Source: an uncultured Bacteroidota bacterium (GTDB lineage: Bacteria; Bacteroidota; Bacteroidia; Flavobacteriales; Flavobacteriaceae). Taken from it: a DNA stretch of 64,000 bases. The stretch is taken from positions 186,001 to 250,000 of the forward strand of contig CACMHY010000001.1 in NCBI GenBank assembly GCA_902613595.1. The letters run 5' to 3'. Made by a program: the position numbers and the translations under genes. How positions within the stretch are numbered: the first letter of the stretch is position 1; the number at the start of each line of letters is the position of its first letter. Below are positions 34,719 through 43,260 of this stretch, in pieces. Below the pieces are notes generated by a model. It was not told where the DNA came from, made no database searches, and saw only the letters and a program-made list of their open reading frames with translations.

Positions 34719-34793
34719 CGGGGTGTAGCGTAGCCCGGTCATCGCGCCTGCTTTGGGAGCAGGAGGTCGCAGGTTCGAATCCTGCCACCCCGA
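34719..34793 (+). tRNA. tRNA-Pro (TGG)
   Basis: Acceptor CGGGGTG/CACCCCG, D arm GCG...CGC, anticodon stem CCTGC/GCAGG with loop TTTGGGA (anticodon TGG), T stem GCAGG/CCTGC with loop TTCGAAT. Discriminator A; no encoded CCA. Confidence 0.96.
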
Positions 34794-34811
34794 CAATAAC
34801 TCTGTCTGTTT

Positions 34812-34885
34812 CGGGATGTGGCGCAGCCTGGTAGCGCACACGCATGGGGTGCGTGGGGTCGCAGGTTCAAATCCTGTCATCCCGA
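34812..34885 (+). tRNA. tRNA-Pro (GGG)
   Basis: Acceptor CGGGATG/CATCCCG, D stem GCGC/GCGC with loop AGCCTGGTA, anticodon stem CACGC/GCGTG with loop ATGGGGT (anticodon GGG), T-arm GCAGG/CCTGT with loop TTCAAAT. The last T-stem pair is G-U. It lies 18 bases after tRNA-Pro(TGG), in one transcript. Confidence 0.93.
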
Positions 34886-34900
34886 CTAATGTTAATTTTT

Positions 34901-34908
34901 TAGATTTG
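34901..34908 (+). promoter_or_regulatory. Possible -7 element for the PQQ-dehydrogenase operon
   Basis: TAGATTTG matches TAnnTTTG; the start would give a leader of about 57 bases before the ATG at 34972. No -33 TTTG is seen, and read-through from the tRNA genes is also possible. Confidence 0.35.
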
Positions 34909-34971
34909 TATTAAATTATTAAAGTAAAAATTTAATATGTAAAATATTTTTAGATTGAAAAACAGACAATT

Positions 34972-36105
34972 ATGAGCAAAAGTATCTTAAAATTTTTCAT
35001 TGTAACGCTTTACATTCAAACAGCTTGTTCACAAGAAAATATGCCACCGATTCTTGGGCAAGAAAAAAATTACTCCTATGAAGTGATTGTTGACGATATT
35101 TCTGTCCCATGGGGGATGGCTTTTATTAACTCAGATGAGTTCTTGGTAACTGAGCAATCAGGTATTCTTTATCATGTTCAAAATCGAGTAAAAAACGAAA
35201 TTAAGGGTCTTCCAGATGTATATTTTAGAGGTCAAGGTGGTCTTTTAGATATTGCACTCCACCCAAATTTTGATACTAATAAAACTATATTTTTCACTCA
35301 AGGGGTAAACACTGAAAATGATAACAAAGGTGGGAACACGTCGCTATACTCAGGTGTAATTGACGGTTTTAAATTAACAAATGTAAAATTACTTTATAAA
35401 GCAACTCCTAATACCAAAACATCACAACATTGGGGATCTCGAATAGTATTTGACAGAGAAGGCCATATTTATTTTGGTATAGGAGATCGGGGAGAAAGAG
35501 ACATAAATCCCCAAGATATAACAAGAGATGCTGGTAAAATTTATCGATTAAATCTAGATGGTACAATTCCAATTGATAATCCCTTTGTTGGATTAAAAAA
35601 TGTTAAGGATGCCATTTTCTCTTTCGGTCACAGAAATCCGCAAGGAATGACAGTTCACCCAAAAACTGGCCAAATTTGGGAACATGAACATGGACCACGT
35701 GGTGGTGATGAAATTAATATTATAAAAGGGGGATTAAATTATGGATGGCCAAAAATTACATATGGAAAAGACTATCTTACTTACGTTGGTAGTAATCCTT
35801 TAGAAAAAACGACGAGTCTTCCAGGTATGGAACAACCTTTTTATTATTGGGTCCCATCAATAGCTCCAAGTGGTATGGCATTTTGCACTTCTGATGTATA
35901 TGGTGATTGGAAAGATGATCTATTTGTAGGATCATTAAAATTCGAATATTTAGAGCGTTTAGTTATCGAAGAAGACAAAGTTGTCAAAAGAGAAAAAATT
36001 CTAGATGGAATTGGTAGAGTAAGAAATGTTGTTGAAGGACCAGACGGATATCTATACCTAGGTATCGAGGGGACAGGAATAGTTAAAGTTTTACCTGCAA
36101 AATGA
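34972..36105 (+). CDS. PQQ-dependent aldose sugar dehydrogenase
   Basis: Periplasmic six-bladed beta-propeller enzyme of the soluble glucose dehydrogenase (YliI/Asd) family, which oxidises aldoses with PQQ. A leader MSKSILKFFIVTLYIQTAC ends with a possible lipobox. EVIVDDISVPWGMAFINSDEFLVTEQSG (about 36-63), GGLLDIALHPNF (about 88), HWGSRIVFDREGHIYFGIGDRGERD (about 144-168), FSFGHRNPQGMTVHP (about 213) and WEHEHGPRGGDEINII (about 232) are the catalytic His, calcium and PQQ sites. The gene overlaps the cytochrome c gene by 4 bases. Confidence 0.9.
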   Translation: MSKSILKFFIVTLYIQTACSQENMPPILGQEKNYSYEVIVDDISVPWGMAFINSDEFLVTEQSGILYHVQNRVKNEIKGLPDVYFRGQGGLLDIALHPNFDTNKTIFFTQGVNTENDNKGGNTSLYSGVIDGFKLTNVKLLYKATPNTKTSQHWGSRIVFDREGHIYFGIGDRGERDINPQDITRDAGKIYRLNLDGTIPIDNPFVGLKNVKDAIFSFGHRNPQGMTVHPKTGQIWEHEHGPRGGDEINIIKGGLNYGWPKITYGKDYLTYVGSNPLEKTTSLPGMEQPFYYWVPSIAPSGMAFCTSDVYGDWKDDLFVGSLKFEYLERLVIEEDKVVKREKILDGIGRVRNVVEGPDGYLYLGIEGTGIVKVLPAK

Positions 36106-36515
36106 AACCTTTTTTTTTATTCTATTTAACTTTTTGTTTTATTGGAATTTTAAACTTAAATGCGCAAAAAAATAAATCTGAAAGCATAAAAAATGGAATT
36201 AAATTGTACAGAGATTTTTGTTACAGATGTCACGGTTTTAATGGAGAAGGTCAAACTGATTTGATCCCCCCATTAAAATCTTCGGATTATTTATTGAATA
36301 ATATTGACCTTTCAATAGCTGGATTAAAATATGGTTTAAAGGGTAAAATATTTGTTAATGGTAAGTTATATGATAGTTATATGGCATACCAAGGACTTGA
36401 CAATGATGAGATTGCTGATATAATGAATTACATATTGAATGAGTGGGGTAATAGTTCAGAGGAATTTGTTACCCCCGAGAGGGTAAGCAAAGTCGAAAAA
36501 TCCATCATCAAATGA
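36102..36515 (+). CDS. Monoheme cytochrome c
   Basis: Periplasmic class I cytochrome c of 137 residues. A signal peptide (1-21, ending LNAQ) precedes the heme motif FCYRCHGFNGEGQTDLIPPL (Cys about 38 and 41, His 42). MAYQGLDNDEIADIMNYILNEW (about 93-114) supplies the methionine ligand and terminal helix. It begins within the stop codon of the PQQ-dehydrogenase gene (ATGA), so it is very likely the electron acceptor of that enzyme. Confidence 0.9.
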   Translation: MKPFFLFYLTFCFIGILNLNAQKNKSESIKNGIKLYRDFCYRCHGFNGEGQTDLIPPLKSSDYLLNNIDLSIAGLKYGLKGKIFVNGKLYDSYMAYQGLDNDEIADIMNYILNEWGNSSEEFVTPERVSKVEKSIIK

Positions 36516-36826
36516 ATAAAAGTAATTTTAATTGGTTTAAGTTTAATTCACCCAGAAGCTCTTATTATATCTATGGAGGGATATTGATTGGCTTTACAAT
36601 ATGGATGGTTTTTATTGATTCACATTCGTTGGTAATTCACAGAGAACTCAACAAAGAGATTAAAAAACTTGAAAGTGAGAAAAAAGGACTTGAAACAATA
36701 ATTGAAAATGACAGAAAAATTGTGAAGCAATTAAAAAACATAGACAGTCTAGAAAGTTTTGCGAGAGAAAATTATGGTCACAAAAAAGAAAACGAAACAA
36801 TTTTCATTATTGAAACCGAGGATTAA
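36512..36826 (+). CDS. FtsB/DivIC-like septum protein
   Basis: Small bitopic cell-division protein of 104 residues. One membrane helix at about 19-36 (YYIYGGILIGFTIWMVFI) is followed by a coiled coil (about 45-76, RELNKEIKKLESEKKGLETII) and the conserved tail SLESFARENYGHKKENETIFII (about 80-101). That layout matches FtsB/DivIC proteins that join FtsL and FtsQ at the septum. It overlaps the cytochrome c gene by 4 bases although the two have no known functional link. Confidence 0.85.
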   Translation: MNKSNFNWFKFNSPRSSYYIYGGILIGFTIWMVFIDSHSLVIHRELNKEIKKLESEKKGLETIIENDRKIVKQLKNIDSLESFARENYGHKKENETIFIIETED

Positions 36827-36940
36827 AATAAGCCTAAAAATATTGTTGCAAATCTTTATAAATAATTCTGAAATCATATCAAAAGAATCTTTCTTGAGGG
36901 ATTAAATTATTGTATTTTTAAAAAATGTTTTTCTTTATTT

Positions 36941-37735
36941 ATGGGTAAAATCATCGCTATAGCAAACCAAAAGGGTGGGGTTGGCAAAACAACTACCGCC
37001 GTAAATCTTGCAGCTGCTTTAGGTGTTTTAGAAAAAAAAATATTATTAATTGACGCGGATCCTCAAGCAAACGCCACCTCTGGCTTAGGCATAAATTTTG
37101 ACAGCAAAAAAAACGGCACTTATCAACTACTGGATAACAGTGCTTCTGCTTCTGAAAGTATAATTAAAACAAAAAGTATAAATGTTGATTTAATTCCTTC
37201 TCATATAGACTTAGTAGCTTCAGAAATTGAATTGGTTGATAAAGATGATAGAGAATATATGCTAAAAAAAAACCTTAAAGATGTTCAAGATATTTATGAT
37301 TTCATTTTAATTGATTGTGCCCCTTCATTGGGTTTAATCACACTAAACGCTCTTGTTGCAGCACAAGCTGTGATGATTCCAATTCAGTGTGAATATTTCG
37401 CTCTTGAGGGATTAGGAAAATTGTTAAACACAATCAAAAGTGTACAAAAAATTCATAACAAAGAATTAGATATTGAGGGCCTCCTATTAACTATGTACGA
37501 TATACGTTTAAGGTTATCAAATCAAGTTGTTGAAGAGGTTAAAAAACACTTTGGTAAAATGGTTTTTAAAACGATTATTCAAAGAAATATAAAGCTAAGT
37601 GAAGCACCAAGTTTTGGAGAAGATATCATAAAATATGATGTCTCAAGCAGGGGAGCTAAGAGTTATTTATCATTAGGAAATGAAATAATTAAAAGAAATA
37701 AACAATGGGAAAATCAAATAGAAAGCAAGCTTTAG
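36941..37735 (+). CDS. parA: Chromosome-partitioning ATPase ParA/Soj
   Basis: ATPase that segregates the chromosome origin together with ParB. The deviant Walker A motif NQKGGVGKTTTAVNLAAAL (8-26), the Walker B DFILIDCAPSLGLIT (about 120-134) and the switch motif LLIDADPQANATSGLG (about 34-50) are complete. The length of 264 is the chromosomal, not the plasmid, form since no N-terminal DNA-binding domain is present. It overlaps parB by 31 bases. A parS site was not found in this window. Confidence 0.95.
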   Translation: MGKIIAIANQKGGVGKTTTAVNLAAALGVLEKKILLIDADPQANATSGLGINFDSKKNGTYQLLDNSASASESIIKTKSINVDLIPSHIDLVASEIELVDKDDREYMLKKNLKDVQDIYDFILIDCAPSLGLITLNALVAAQAVMIPIQCEYFALEGLGKLLNTIKSVQKIHNKELDIEGLLLTMYDIRLRLSNQVVEEVKKHFGKMVFKTIIQRNIKLSEAPSFGEDIIKYDVSSRGAKSYLSLGNEIIKRNKQWENQIESKL

Positions 37736-38595
37736 GAAGAGGGCTTTCAGCATTGTTAAATGATCCAAAAGATTTAGCAAAATCAATTTCAGAAAAAAAA
37801 GAAAGTAATATCATAGGTAGTATAATTAATTTACCTGTATCTAAAATAAAAACAAACCCTTTACAACCTAGGACAAATTTTAATGAAGAATCATTAAGGG
37901 AACTAAGTTTATCAATTAGAGAACTTGGAATAATCCAACCCGTAACAGTTAGAAAAATGAAAGAGGGCTATTACCAGCTAGTTTCAGGAGAACGAAGACT
38001 GAAGGCATCAAAAATTGCTGGTATAGACGAAATCCCCGCCTATATTCGTTTAGCAAATGATTCAGAGTTATTGGAAATGGCTCTAGTTGAAAACATTCAA
38101 AGAGAAGACCTTGATCCAATTGAAATTGCACTATCCTATCAAAGACTTTTAGTAGAAATTAATTTGACCCAAGACCAACTTAGTGAGAGGATAGGTAAAA
38201 AAAGGTCTACAATAGCAAATTATATTCGCTTGTTAAAATTAGATCCCATTATTCAGACGGGTATCAGAGATAAATTTGTTTCCATGGGGCATGGACGTGC
38301 ACTTATAAATATTCAAGATTTAAATATTCAGGTTGAATTATACAAAAAAATTATTAAAAAAAGACTTTCTGTTCGCCAAGTAGAAAAATTGGTTAAGGAA
38401 ATTAAAAGTCCGAAAACTAAATCATATAATTACACATCACCATTTTTAAATCAGACAGCAGTTGAACTAAAGGAAATTTTTAAAACCTCAGTATCATTAA
38501 TTTCAAATAATAAAGGTAAAGGATACTTAAAAATTGTTTTTGATTCACAAGAAAGACTACAGGATATTTTAAACAAAATTAAAGGTGAAAGTTAA
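37705..38595 (+). CDS. parB: Chromosome-partitioning protein ParB
   Basis: CTP-dependent DNA clamp that loads at parS. N-terminal ALGRGLSALLND (8-19), the CTPase motif region LPVSKIKTNPLQPRTNFNEESL and GYYQLVSGERRLKASKIAG (about 88-106, containing GERR), and LVENIQREDLDPIEIALSYQRL (about 133-154). The helix-turn-helix is LSERIGKKRSTIANYIRLLKL (about 161-181). The C-terminal dimer domain (about 255-296) is present. The start overlaps the parA end; the stop overlaps the next gene by 11 bases. Confidence 0.95.
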   Translation: MGKSNRKQALGRGLSALLNDPKDLAKSISEKKESNIIGSIINLPVSKIKTNPLQPRTNFNEESLRELSLSIRELGIIQPVTVRKMKEGYYQLVSGERRLKASKIAGIDEIPAYIRLANDSELLEMALVENIQREDLDPIEIALSYQRLLVEINLTQDQLSERIGKKRSTIANYIRLLKLDPIIQTGIRDKFVSMGHGRALINIQDLNIQVELYKKIIKKRLSVRQVEKLVKEIKSPKTKSYNYTSPFLNQTAVELKEIFKTSVSLISNNKGKGYLKIVFDSQERLQDILNKIKGES

Positions 38596-39169
38596 AGAAA
38601 TAAATTTTTTTGTCTTTTTGTTACTTTGTAATTTAAATTTTTCTCAAAAAATTCAACCTGATATTTTAATTAAAGATAGCATCTCTAGTAAGTTAAATTA
38701 CTCTTTAAGAATAAAACGTTTAATAGATGATCCAACAACCCCTTCAAAAGCTGCATTTTATTCCGCAGTAATACCAGGACTAGGTCAAGCTTATTTGGGA
38801 AAAGCTTGGAAAATACCAATAATTTATGCTGCAATTGGGGCGTCTCTTTATTACTTTGATGTTAACAATAAAGAGATGAATGAATATAGAAATGCATACA
38901 AAAGAAGATTAAATGGCTTCTATGATGACAGATTTCTTGAACTTGCTAGGCCAATTACTACAGAACAACTTCTCCTTGGCATGGAGTTTCATAAAAACTA
39001 TAGAGATATAGCAATAGTTTTAGCTGCTCTTTCTTATATGCTTAATATATTGGAAGCAAATGTAAGTGCACATCTACTTCAATTTAATGTGAGTGAAGAC
39101 CTCTCAGTAAAACCAAATTTGATAATAGATGAAGAAATTAGGGGTTTTCGTTTAGCATTAAAATTTTAA
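38585..39169 (+). CDS. DUF5683 membrane protein
   Basis: Exported or membrane protein of 194 residues that starts with GTG at 38585 and overlaps parB by 11 bases. The N-terminus KVKEINFFVFLLLCNLNFS is a signal peptide. The DUF5683 core is SKAAFYSAVIPGLGQAYLGKAWKIPIIYAAIGASLYYFDVNNKEMNEYRNAYKRRL (about 55-110), with another hydrophobic helix near IAIVLAALSYMLNILEA (about 142). This gene is regularly found between parB and dapB in Bacteroidota. Its function is unknown. Confidence 0.85.
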   Translation: MKVKEINFFVFLLLCNLNFSQKIQPDILIKDSISSKLNYSLRIKRLIDDPTTPSKAAFYSAVIPGLGQAYLGKAWKIPIIYAAIGASLYYFDVNNKEMNEYRNAYKRRLNGFYDDRFLELARPITTEQLLLGMEFHKNYRDIAIVLAALSYMLNILEANVSAHLLQFNVSEDLSVKPNLIIDEEIRGFRLALKF

Positions 39170-39172
39170 ACT

Positions 39173-39874
39173 ATGAACATAGCTCTATTAGGATATGGAA
39201 GAATGGGCAAAATGATTGACTCATATGCCAAAAAAAGAAAACACAAAATCGCTTTTATTCTTGATAAAGATTATCAAAAGGGTTCATTAAGTCAAGCAGA
39301 AATAGCCATAAATTTTAGCGTCCCAGAAGCAGCTGTTTCAAATATTAAGCTCGCCTTAAAAAATAAAATTCCTGTTGTTTGTGGAACAACTGGTTGGCTT
39401 GATAAAATGACTGAAATACAAAAAGTTTGTCTTGAAAATGATAGTGCCTTTTTACATGCCTCAAACTTTAGTATAGGTGTAAATATTTTCTTTAAGGTGA
39501 ATAAATATTTAACAAAACTAATGCACAAACATGGTTCTAATTATAAAGCTTCAATTAATGAAATTCACCATACTAAAAAATTAGATTCACCAAGTGGAAC
39601 TGCAATAAGATTAGCTGAAGATATTATTAGAAATTCAGAATACAGAAAATGGAAGTTGGGAAAACAAAATAATGACTGTTTACAAATAGAATCTTCTAGA
39701 AATGGAGATAATCCTGGAACTCACTCAGTCAACTATCTATCAAAAGTTGATGAAATATCAATTAAACACGAGGCATTTAAAAGAGATGGATTTGCATTAG
39801 GAGCAATTATTGCAGCTGAGTGGTTAATTGATAAAAAAGGTATTTTCAGTATGGACGATGTCTTAAAAATTTAA
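39173..39874 (+). CDS. dapB: 4-hydroxy-tetrahydrodipicolinate reductase
   Basis: Second step of the diaminopimelate and lysine branch, needed for peptidoglycan. The N-terminus MNIALLGYGRMGKMID binds NAD(P)H, VVCGTTGWLDKM (about 68-79) and ASNFSIGVNIFFKV (about 98-111) are family motifs, and EIHHTKKLDSPSGTAIRLAEDI (about 129-150) is the catalytic and substrate region with the histidine pair and SGTA. At 233 residues it is somewhat shorter than the E. coli enzyme, as usual in Bacteroidota. Confidence 0.95.
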   Translation: MNIALLGYGRMGKMIDSYAKKRKHKIAFILDKDYQKGSLSQAEIAINFSVPEAAVSNIKLALKNKIPVVCGTTGWLDKMTEIQKVCLENDSAFLHASNFSIGVNIFFKVNKYLTKLMHKHGSNYKASINEIHHTKKLDSPSGTAIRLAEDIIRNSEYRKWKLGKQNNDCLQIESSRNGDNPGTHSVNYLSKVDEISIKHEAFKRDGFALGAIIAAEWLIDKKGIFSMDDVLKI

Positions 39875-39907
39875 TATTTCTATGAATGGAATTGGATCTA
39901 TCACTAT

Positions 39908-39915
39908 TATATTTG
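39908..39915 (+). promoter_or_regulatory. -7 element before lepB
   Basis: TATATTTG, 13 bases before the lepB ATG, so the leader would be very short. No convincing -33 element. Confidence 0.45.
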
Positions 39916-39928
39916 AAAAAAAATCGAT

Positions 39929-41632
39929 ATGACGCTACTTCAATGGGTTTTGTTCTTTTTTCTTATACAAGTTGTCCATTTTTTAGGTACCTGGAAACTT
40001 TATAGGGCTGCGGGTTTTAATTTTTGGCAAGCTTTAATACCTGTATACAACGCCTATGTATTGATGCAAATAATCAGACGCCCAAAATGGTGGGTTTTAC
40101 TTTTATTTGTTCCTACAATAAACCTAATTATATTCCCGGTAATCTGGGTTGAAACTCTTCGAAGTTTTGGATGGAATTCAACAAAAAATACTATGTTGGT
40201 AATCGTATCTGCAGGATTATACATTTATGCATTAAATTACAGCGATAATCCAAAATATATTCCAAATAGAAGTTTGAAACCAAAAACAAGTTTTGGAGAA
40301 ACAATTAGCTCAATATTATTCGCTATTGTTGCAGCCACCATTGTTCACAACTATGTCATTCAACCATATATTATACCAACGGGATCATTGGAAAAGTCTT
40401 TACTTATAGGAGACTTTCTTTTTGTTAGCAAGTTCCACTATGGTGCAAGAGTTCCAATGACTGCTATTTCTCTACCAATGGTTCACGATACTATCCCCTT
40501 ATTGAAAACACGCTCCTATCTTAAAAAACCACAACTACCCTACCTAAGATTACCTGGTGTCAAAAAAATTAAACGTAACGAAATTGTGGTATTTAGCTGG
40601 CCTGCTGATACAGTACGTCAATTCTTTGTTAAGGAGAAAAGGGTTGATAAACCAATAGACAAAAAATCTAATTATGTCAAGCGTTGTGTTGGAGTTCCAG
40701 GAGATACTTTAGAAATTTTAAATGGATTTGTATATACAAATGGATCAAAAAATATTTTACCGGATAGAGCAAAAGTCCAGTATACTCATTATGCTTACAG
40801 CCAAAAAGGAGTCTCATCAAGAAAATTGAGCTCAAAAGGTTATTCGGATTATACCCGTACCTACAAAATTGAAAATATCAGCGAAAATACATACAAGCAA
40901 ATATTACCATATATAATTGGAAGGAAGGGTAATACTATAGAAGATTTCAGAGTAATAACTGGAAGCAAAGGTCTACCAACTAAATTAATTTATAAAACTG
41001 GGCTTAAGGTTAGCGAAATACTCGAATTAAAAAAAGAAATTACCCTGACTTTAAGGGAAGCTGAAAATTTAAGAAAAGTTCAAGGAATAGACAGTGTAGT
41101 CAGAAAAATAAACCAAGTAAAAGTTCCTAATGAAGCATTTTTTCCAAATAAAGTCCCATTTGATTGGAATGAAGATAATTTTGGACCAATTGTAGTTCCT
41201 CAAATAGGAATGACTGTTGATTTAAATCAAAAAAACCTTTCCATATACAAAAAAATTATAGGTGAATATGAGGGTAACACACTTGAATTGAATCAACAAG
41301 GTGTAAAAATAAATGGAGAATACTCATCCAAATACACATTTAAAAAAGACTATTATTGGATGATGGGAGATAATAGACATAAATCTGAAGATAGCCGTTT
41401 TTGGGGATTTGTGCCAGATGACCATATAGTAGGAAAACCAGTTTTCATTTGGTTTAGCATTAAAGGTATAAATGAGGGTATTAAAAATTGGAAAGTTCGA
41501 TGGGATAGGGTCTTTACGACAGTAAATGGACCTGGAAAAAGAGTTTCTTATTTTCCCTACTTCATTGGTTTTATAATCATATGGCAAGGAATAGCTTTTT
41601 ATCGAAAAAGGAAAAATAATAAAATAGCATGA
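39929..41632 (+). CDS. lepB: Signal peptidase I, long form with N-terminal membrane domain
   Basis: Cleaves signal peptides of exported proteins. The 567 residues are far more than the 324 of E. coli. The first 115 residues hold three or four hydrophobic segments (LLQWVLFFFLIQVVHFL, WWVLLLFVPTINLIIFPVIW, and others), an extra domain. The S26 core starts at about 128: the catalytic serine is in IIPTGSLEKSLLIGDFLFVSKFHYG, the lysine in YVKRCVGVPGDTLEIL (about 250), and box E is MMGDNRHKSEDSRFWGFVPDDHIVGKP (about 478-504). About 180 residues are inserted between boxes D and E. Confidence 0.93.
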   Translation: MTLLQWVLFFFLIQVVHFLGTWKLYRAAGFNFWQALIPVYNAYVLMQIIRRPKWWVLLLFVPTINLIIFPVIWVETLRSFGWNSTKNTMLVIVSAGLYIYALNYSDNPKYIPNRSLKPKTSFGETISSILFAIVAATIVHNYVIQPYIIPTGSLEKSLLIGDFLFVSKFHYGARVPMTAISLPMVHDTIPLLKTRSYLKKPQLPYLRLPGVKKIKRNEIVVFSWPADTVRQFFVKEKRVDKPIDKKSNYVKRCVGVPGDTLEILNGFVYTNGSKNILPDRAKVQYTHYAYSQKGVSSRKLSSKGYSDYTRTYKIENISENTYKQILPYIIGRKGNTIEDFRVITGSKGLPTKLIYKTGLKVSEILELKKEITLTLREAENLRKVQGIDSVVRKINQVKVPNEAFFPNKVPFDWNEDNFGPIVVPQIGMTVDLNQKNLSIYKKIIGEYEGNTLELNQQGVKINGEYSSKYTFKKDYYWMMGDNRHKSEDSRFWGFVPDDHIVGKPVFIWFSIKGINEGIKNWKVRWDRVFTTVNGPGKRVSYFPYFIGFIIIWQGIAFYRKRKNNKIA

Positions 41633-42246
41633 AAATCGCTTTATGCCCAACTTACCTCCCAAATATAGAAAACTTCTCCTGGATGATAAGTCAGAAAAAA
41701 GTTCATTTTTATGGAGGGTTAAATTATCAAAAGCAAAGCTTGAGAAATAGAGCTGAAATTTATGGTGCAAATGGTAAGCTAAAACTGACTATTCCCATTA
41801 AACATTTACATGGAGGATTTCGAAAATTAGATAAGGATGTATGTATTGCCTATGATATAGATTGGCAAAAAAAGCATTGGAAGTCAATATGCTCTGCTTA
41901 CAGGTCATCTCCATATTTTGAATATTTTGAATCAGAGCTTTATCCATTTTTTCAAAAAAAAGAAATTACACTCTTTCTTTTAAATATTAGATTAATTGAA
42001 AAGTTGATGTTATTGATTGATCACTCTTTTGATTACGAAATCATAAAGCCTAAAACAAAACAAATTGAAAAACTTAATTCATTAATTTCATCTAAAAAAG
42101 AGGTCAAAAGTGAGTTTAAAGAATATGTCCAAGTTTTTGGAAATAAATTTGGCTTTTTACCAAACCTAAGCATTTTGGATCTTTTGTTTAATTTAGGTCC
42201 AGAAACTAAGACCTATTTAAATAGTATTAAACTTGACTTGAATTAA
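41629..42246 (+). CDS. WbqC-family protein
   Basis: Protein of 205 residues of the WbqC family, which occurs in polysaccharide loci and is thought to transfer or process sugar groups. MKIALCPTYLPNIENFSWMISQKKVHFYGGLNYQKQSLRNRAEIYGANGKLKLTIPIKH (1-59) shows the characteristic Y-x-x-x-Q/F-x-x-N-R-x-x-I motif. It overlaps lepB by 4 bases (ATGA) and meets the EEP gene tail-to-tail. Precise activity unknown. Confidence 0.85.
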   Translation: MKIALCPTYLPNIENFSWMISQKKVHFYGGLNYQKQSLRNRAEIYGANGKLKLTIPIKHLHGGFRKLDKDVCIAYDIDWQKKHWKSICSAYRSSPYFEYFESELYPFFQKKEITLFLLNIRLIEKLMLLIDHSFDYEIIKPKTKQIEKLNSLISSKKEVKSEFKEYVQVFGNKFGFLPNLSILDLLFNLGPETKTYLNSIKLDLN

Positions 42247-43250
42247 GGCCACTTTAATGTAGCTGAAATTGGTTTATGATCTGACAGACTAATATCATAA
42301 ACATTGAAATCAATTACTTTAATTTTCTTAGAGGTAAAAATATAGTCAATTCTAATGGGCAAGTACTGAAATTTATATGTTGCCCCAAAACCACTCCCCT
42401 TTTCAGTAAATGCATCATAACGGTTGTTAGTTAAATAAGTATAATTTTTTGAAAAAGCATTATTATTTAAATCCGTGCATATAATTTCAGGATAATCATT
42501 TGATATTAATATATCTTTAAATTTAACAGCTTGCTGTTTTTGAAGATCAAAAACATGTTTTATTTTCTCAACTGATTTTTTATATTTTTTTGAGAAAAGT
42601 AAGTTTTCATTTCGATCAAATCTTAATGATTCAAAATGAATATTATATAAGCGAAATGTATCTCTTTTCCAAATCAAATCACTCTGCATACCACCATTTG
42701 AAGATTTTGCGAATGATATTGCTTTTGAGTTCAACAATGGATATTTTGAAATTATAGATGAGCCAATGTGTCCATCAACAACATAAGGTTTAAAGACCTT
42801 GAAAGGATAGTCTTCAAATTCAGGAGATAAATCTTCTGCAAACTCTTGAAAACATATAACATCAGGTGAGACCTGTTTTATGAATGCAGCAATCGAACCA
42901 GGAATATTTTCTTTATCTAACCATCTGAAGCGATTAAATGAACGAATATTAAAGCTCATAATATCAAGCCCTTTCGAAGTTATGACAGCATCAGATTTAA
43001 ATTGATAAACTAATTTCCACGAATCAAATCCAAATACAAGGTAAAGAAGAAACAGAATTGCAGGCCATTTCAGTTGAGATAGCCAATAGATAAAGAAAAT
43101 AGCATTAACAATAATGAGGAAAGGAGTAATTAAAGTAATTATTGGCAACTCTAAGTTAAAGCTAGAACTATTAACGCCAAGGAATAATAAAATTAAGAAC
43201 ATAAGATTTATAGAAAGTCCTGTGTTGAATAGTATTTTACTCCCATTCAT
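42243..43250 (-). CDS. Endonuclease/exonuclease/phosphatase-family membrane protein
   Basis: Protein of 335 residues. Residues 1-90 contain three hydrophobic helices, and the EEP catalytic domain follows: GLDIMSFNIRSFNR (about 92), VICFQEFAED (about 125, with the metal glutamate), SNGGMQSDLIWKR, PEIICTDLNNNAFS (about 255), and the terminal SDHKPISATLKW with the catalytic His. The substrate could be lipid, phosphoinositide or DNA; the periplasm-facing position is an inference. It is the last gene of a leftward run after mutL and two rhomboids. Confidence 0.88.
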   Translation of the reverse strand: MNGSKILFNTGLSINLMFLILLFLGVNSSSFNLELPIITLITPFLIIVNAIFFIYWLSQLKWPAILFLLYLVFGFDSWKLVYQFKSDAVITSKGLDIMSFNIRSFNRFRWLDKENIPGSIAAFIKQVSPDVICFQEFAEDLSPEFEDYPFKVFKPYVVDGHIGSSIISKYPLLNSKAISFAKSSNGGMQSDLIWKRDTFRLYNIHFESLRFDRNENLLFSKKYKKSVEKIKHVFDLQKQQAVKFKDILISNDYPEIICTDLNNNAFSKNYTYLTNNRYDAFTEKGSGFGATYKFQYLPIRIDYIFTSKKIKVIDFNVYDISLSDHKPISATLKWP

Positions 43251-43260
43251 AAATTTATAT

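Noticed and set aside
34651-34845. Minus-strand open frame of 64 codons over the tRNA-Pro genes
   Set aside because: It contains the familiar GFEPATSCSQSRRDDRATLHP string that comes from reading a tRNA on the opposite strand; not a gene.
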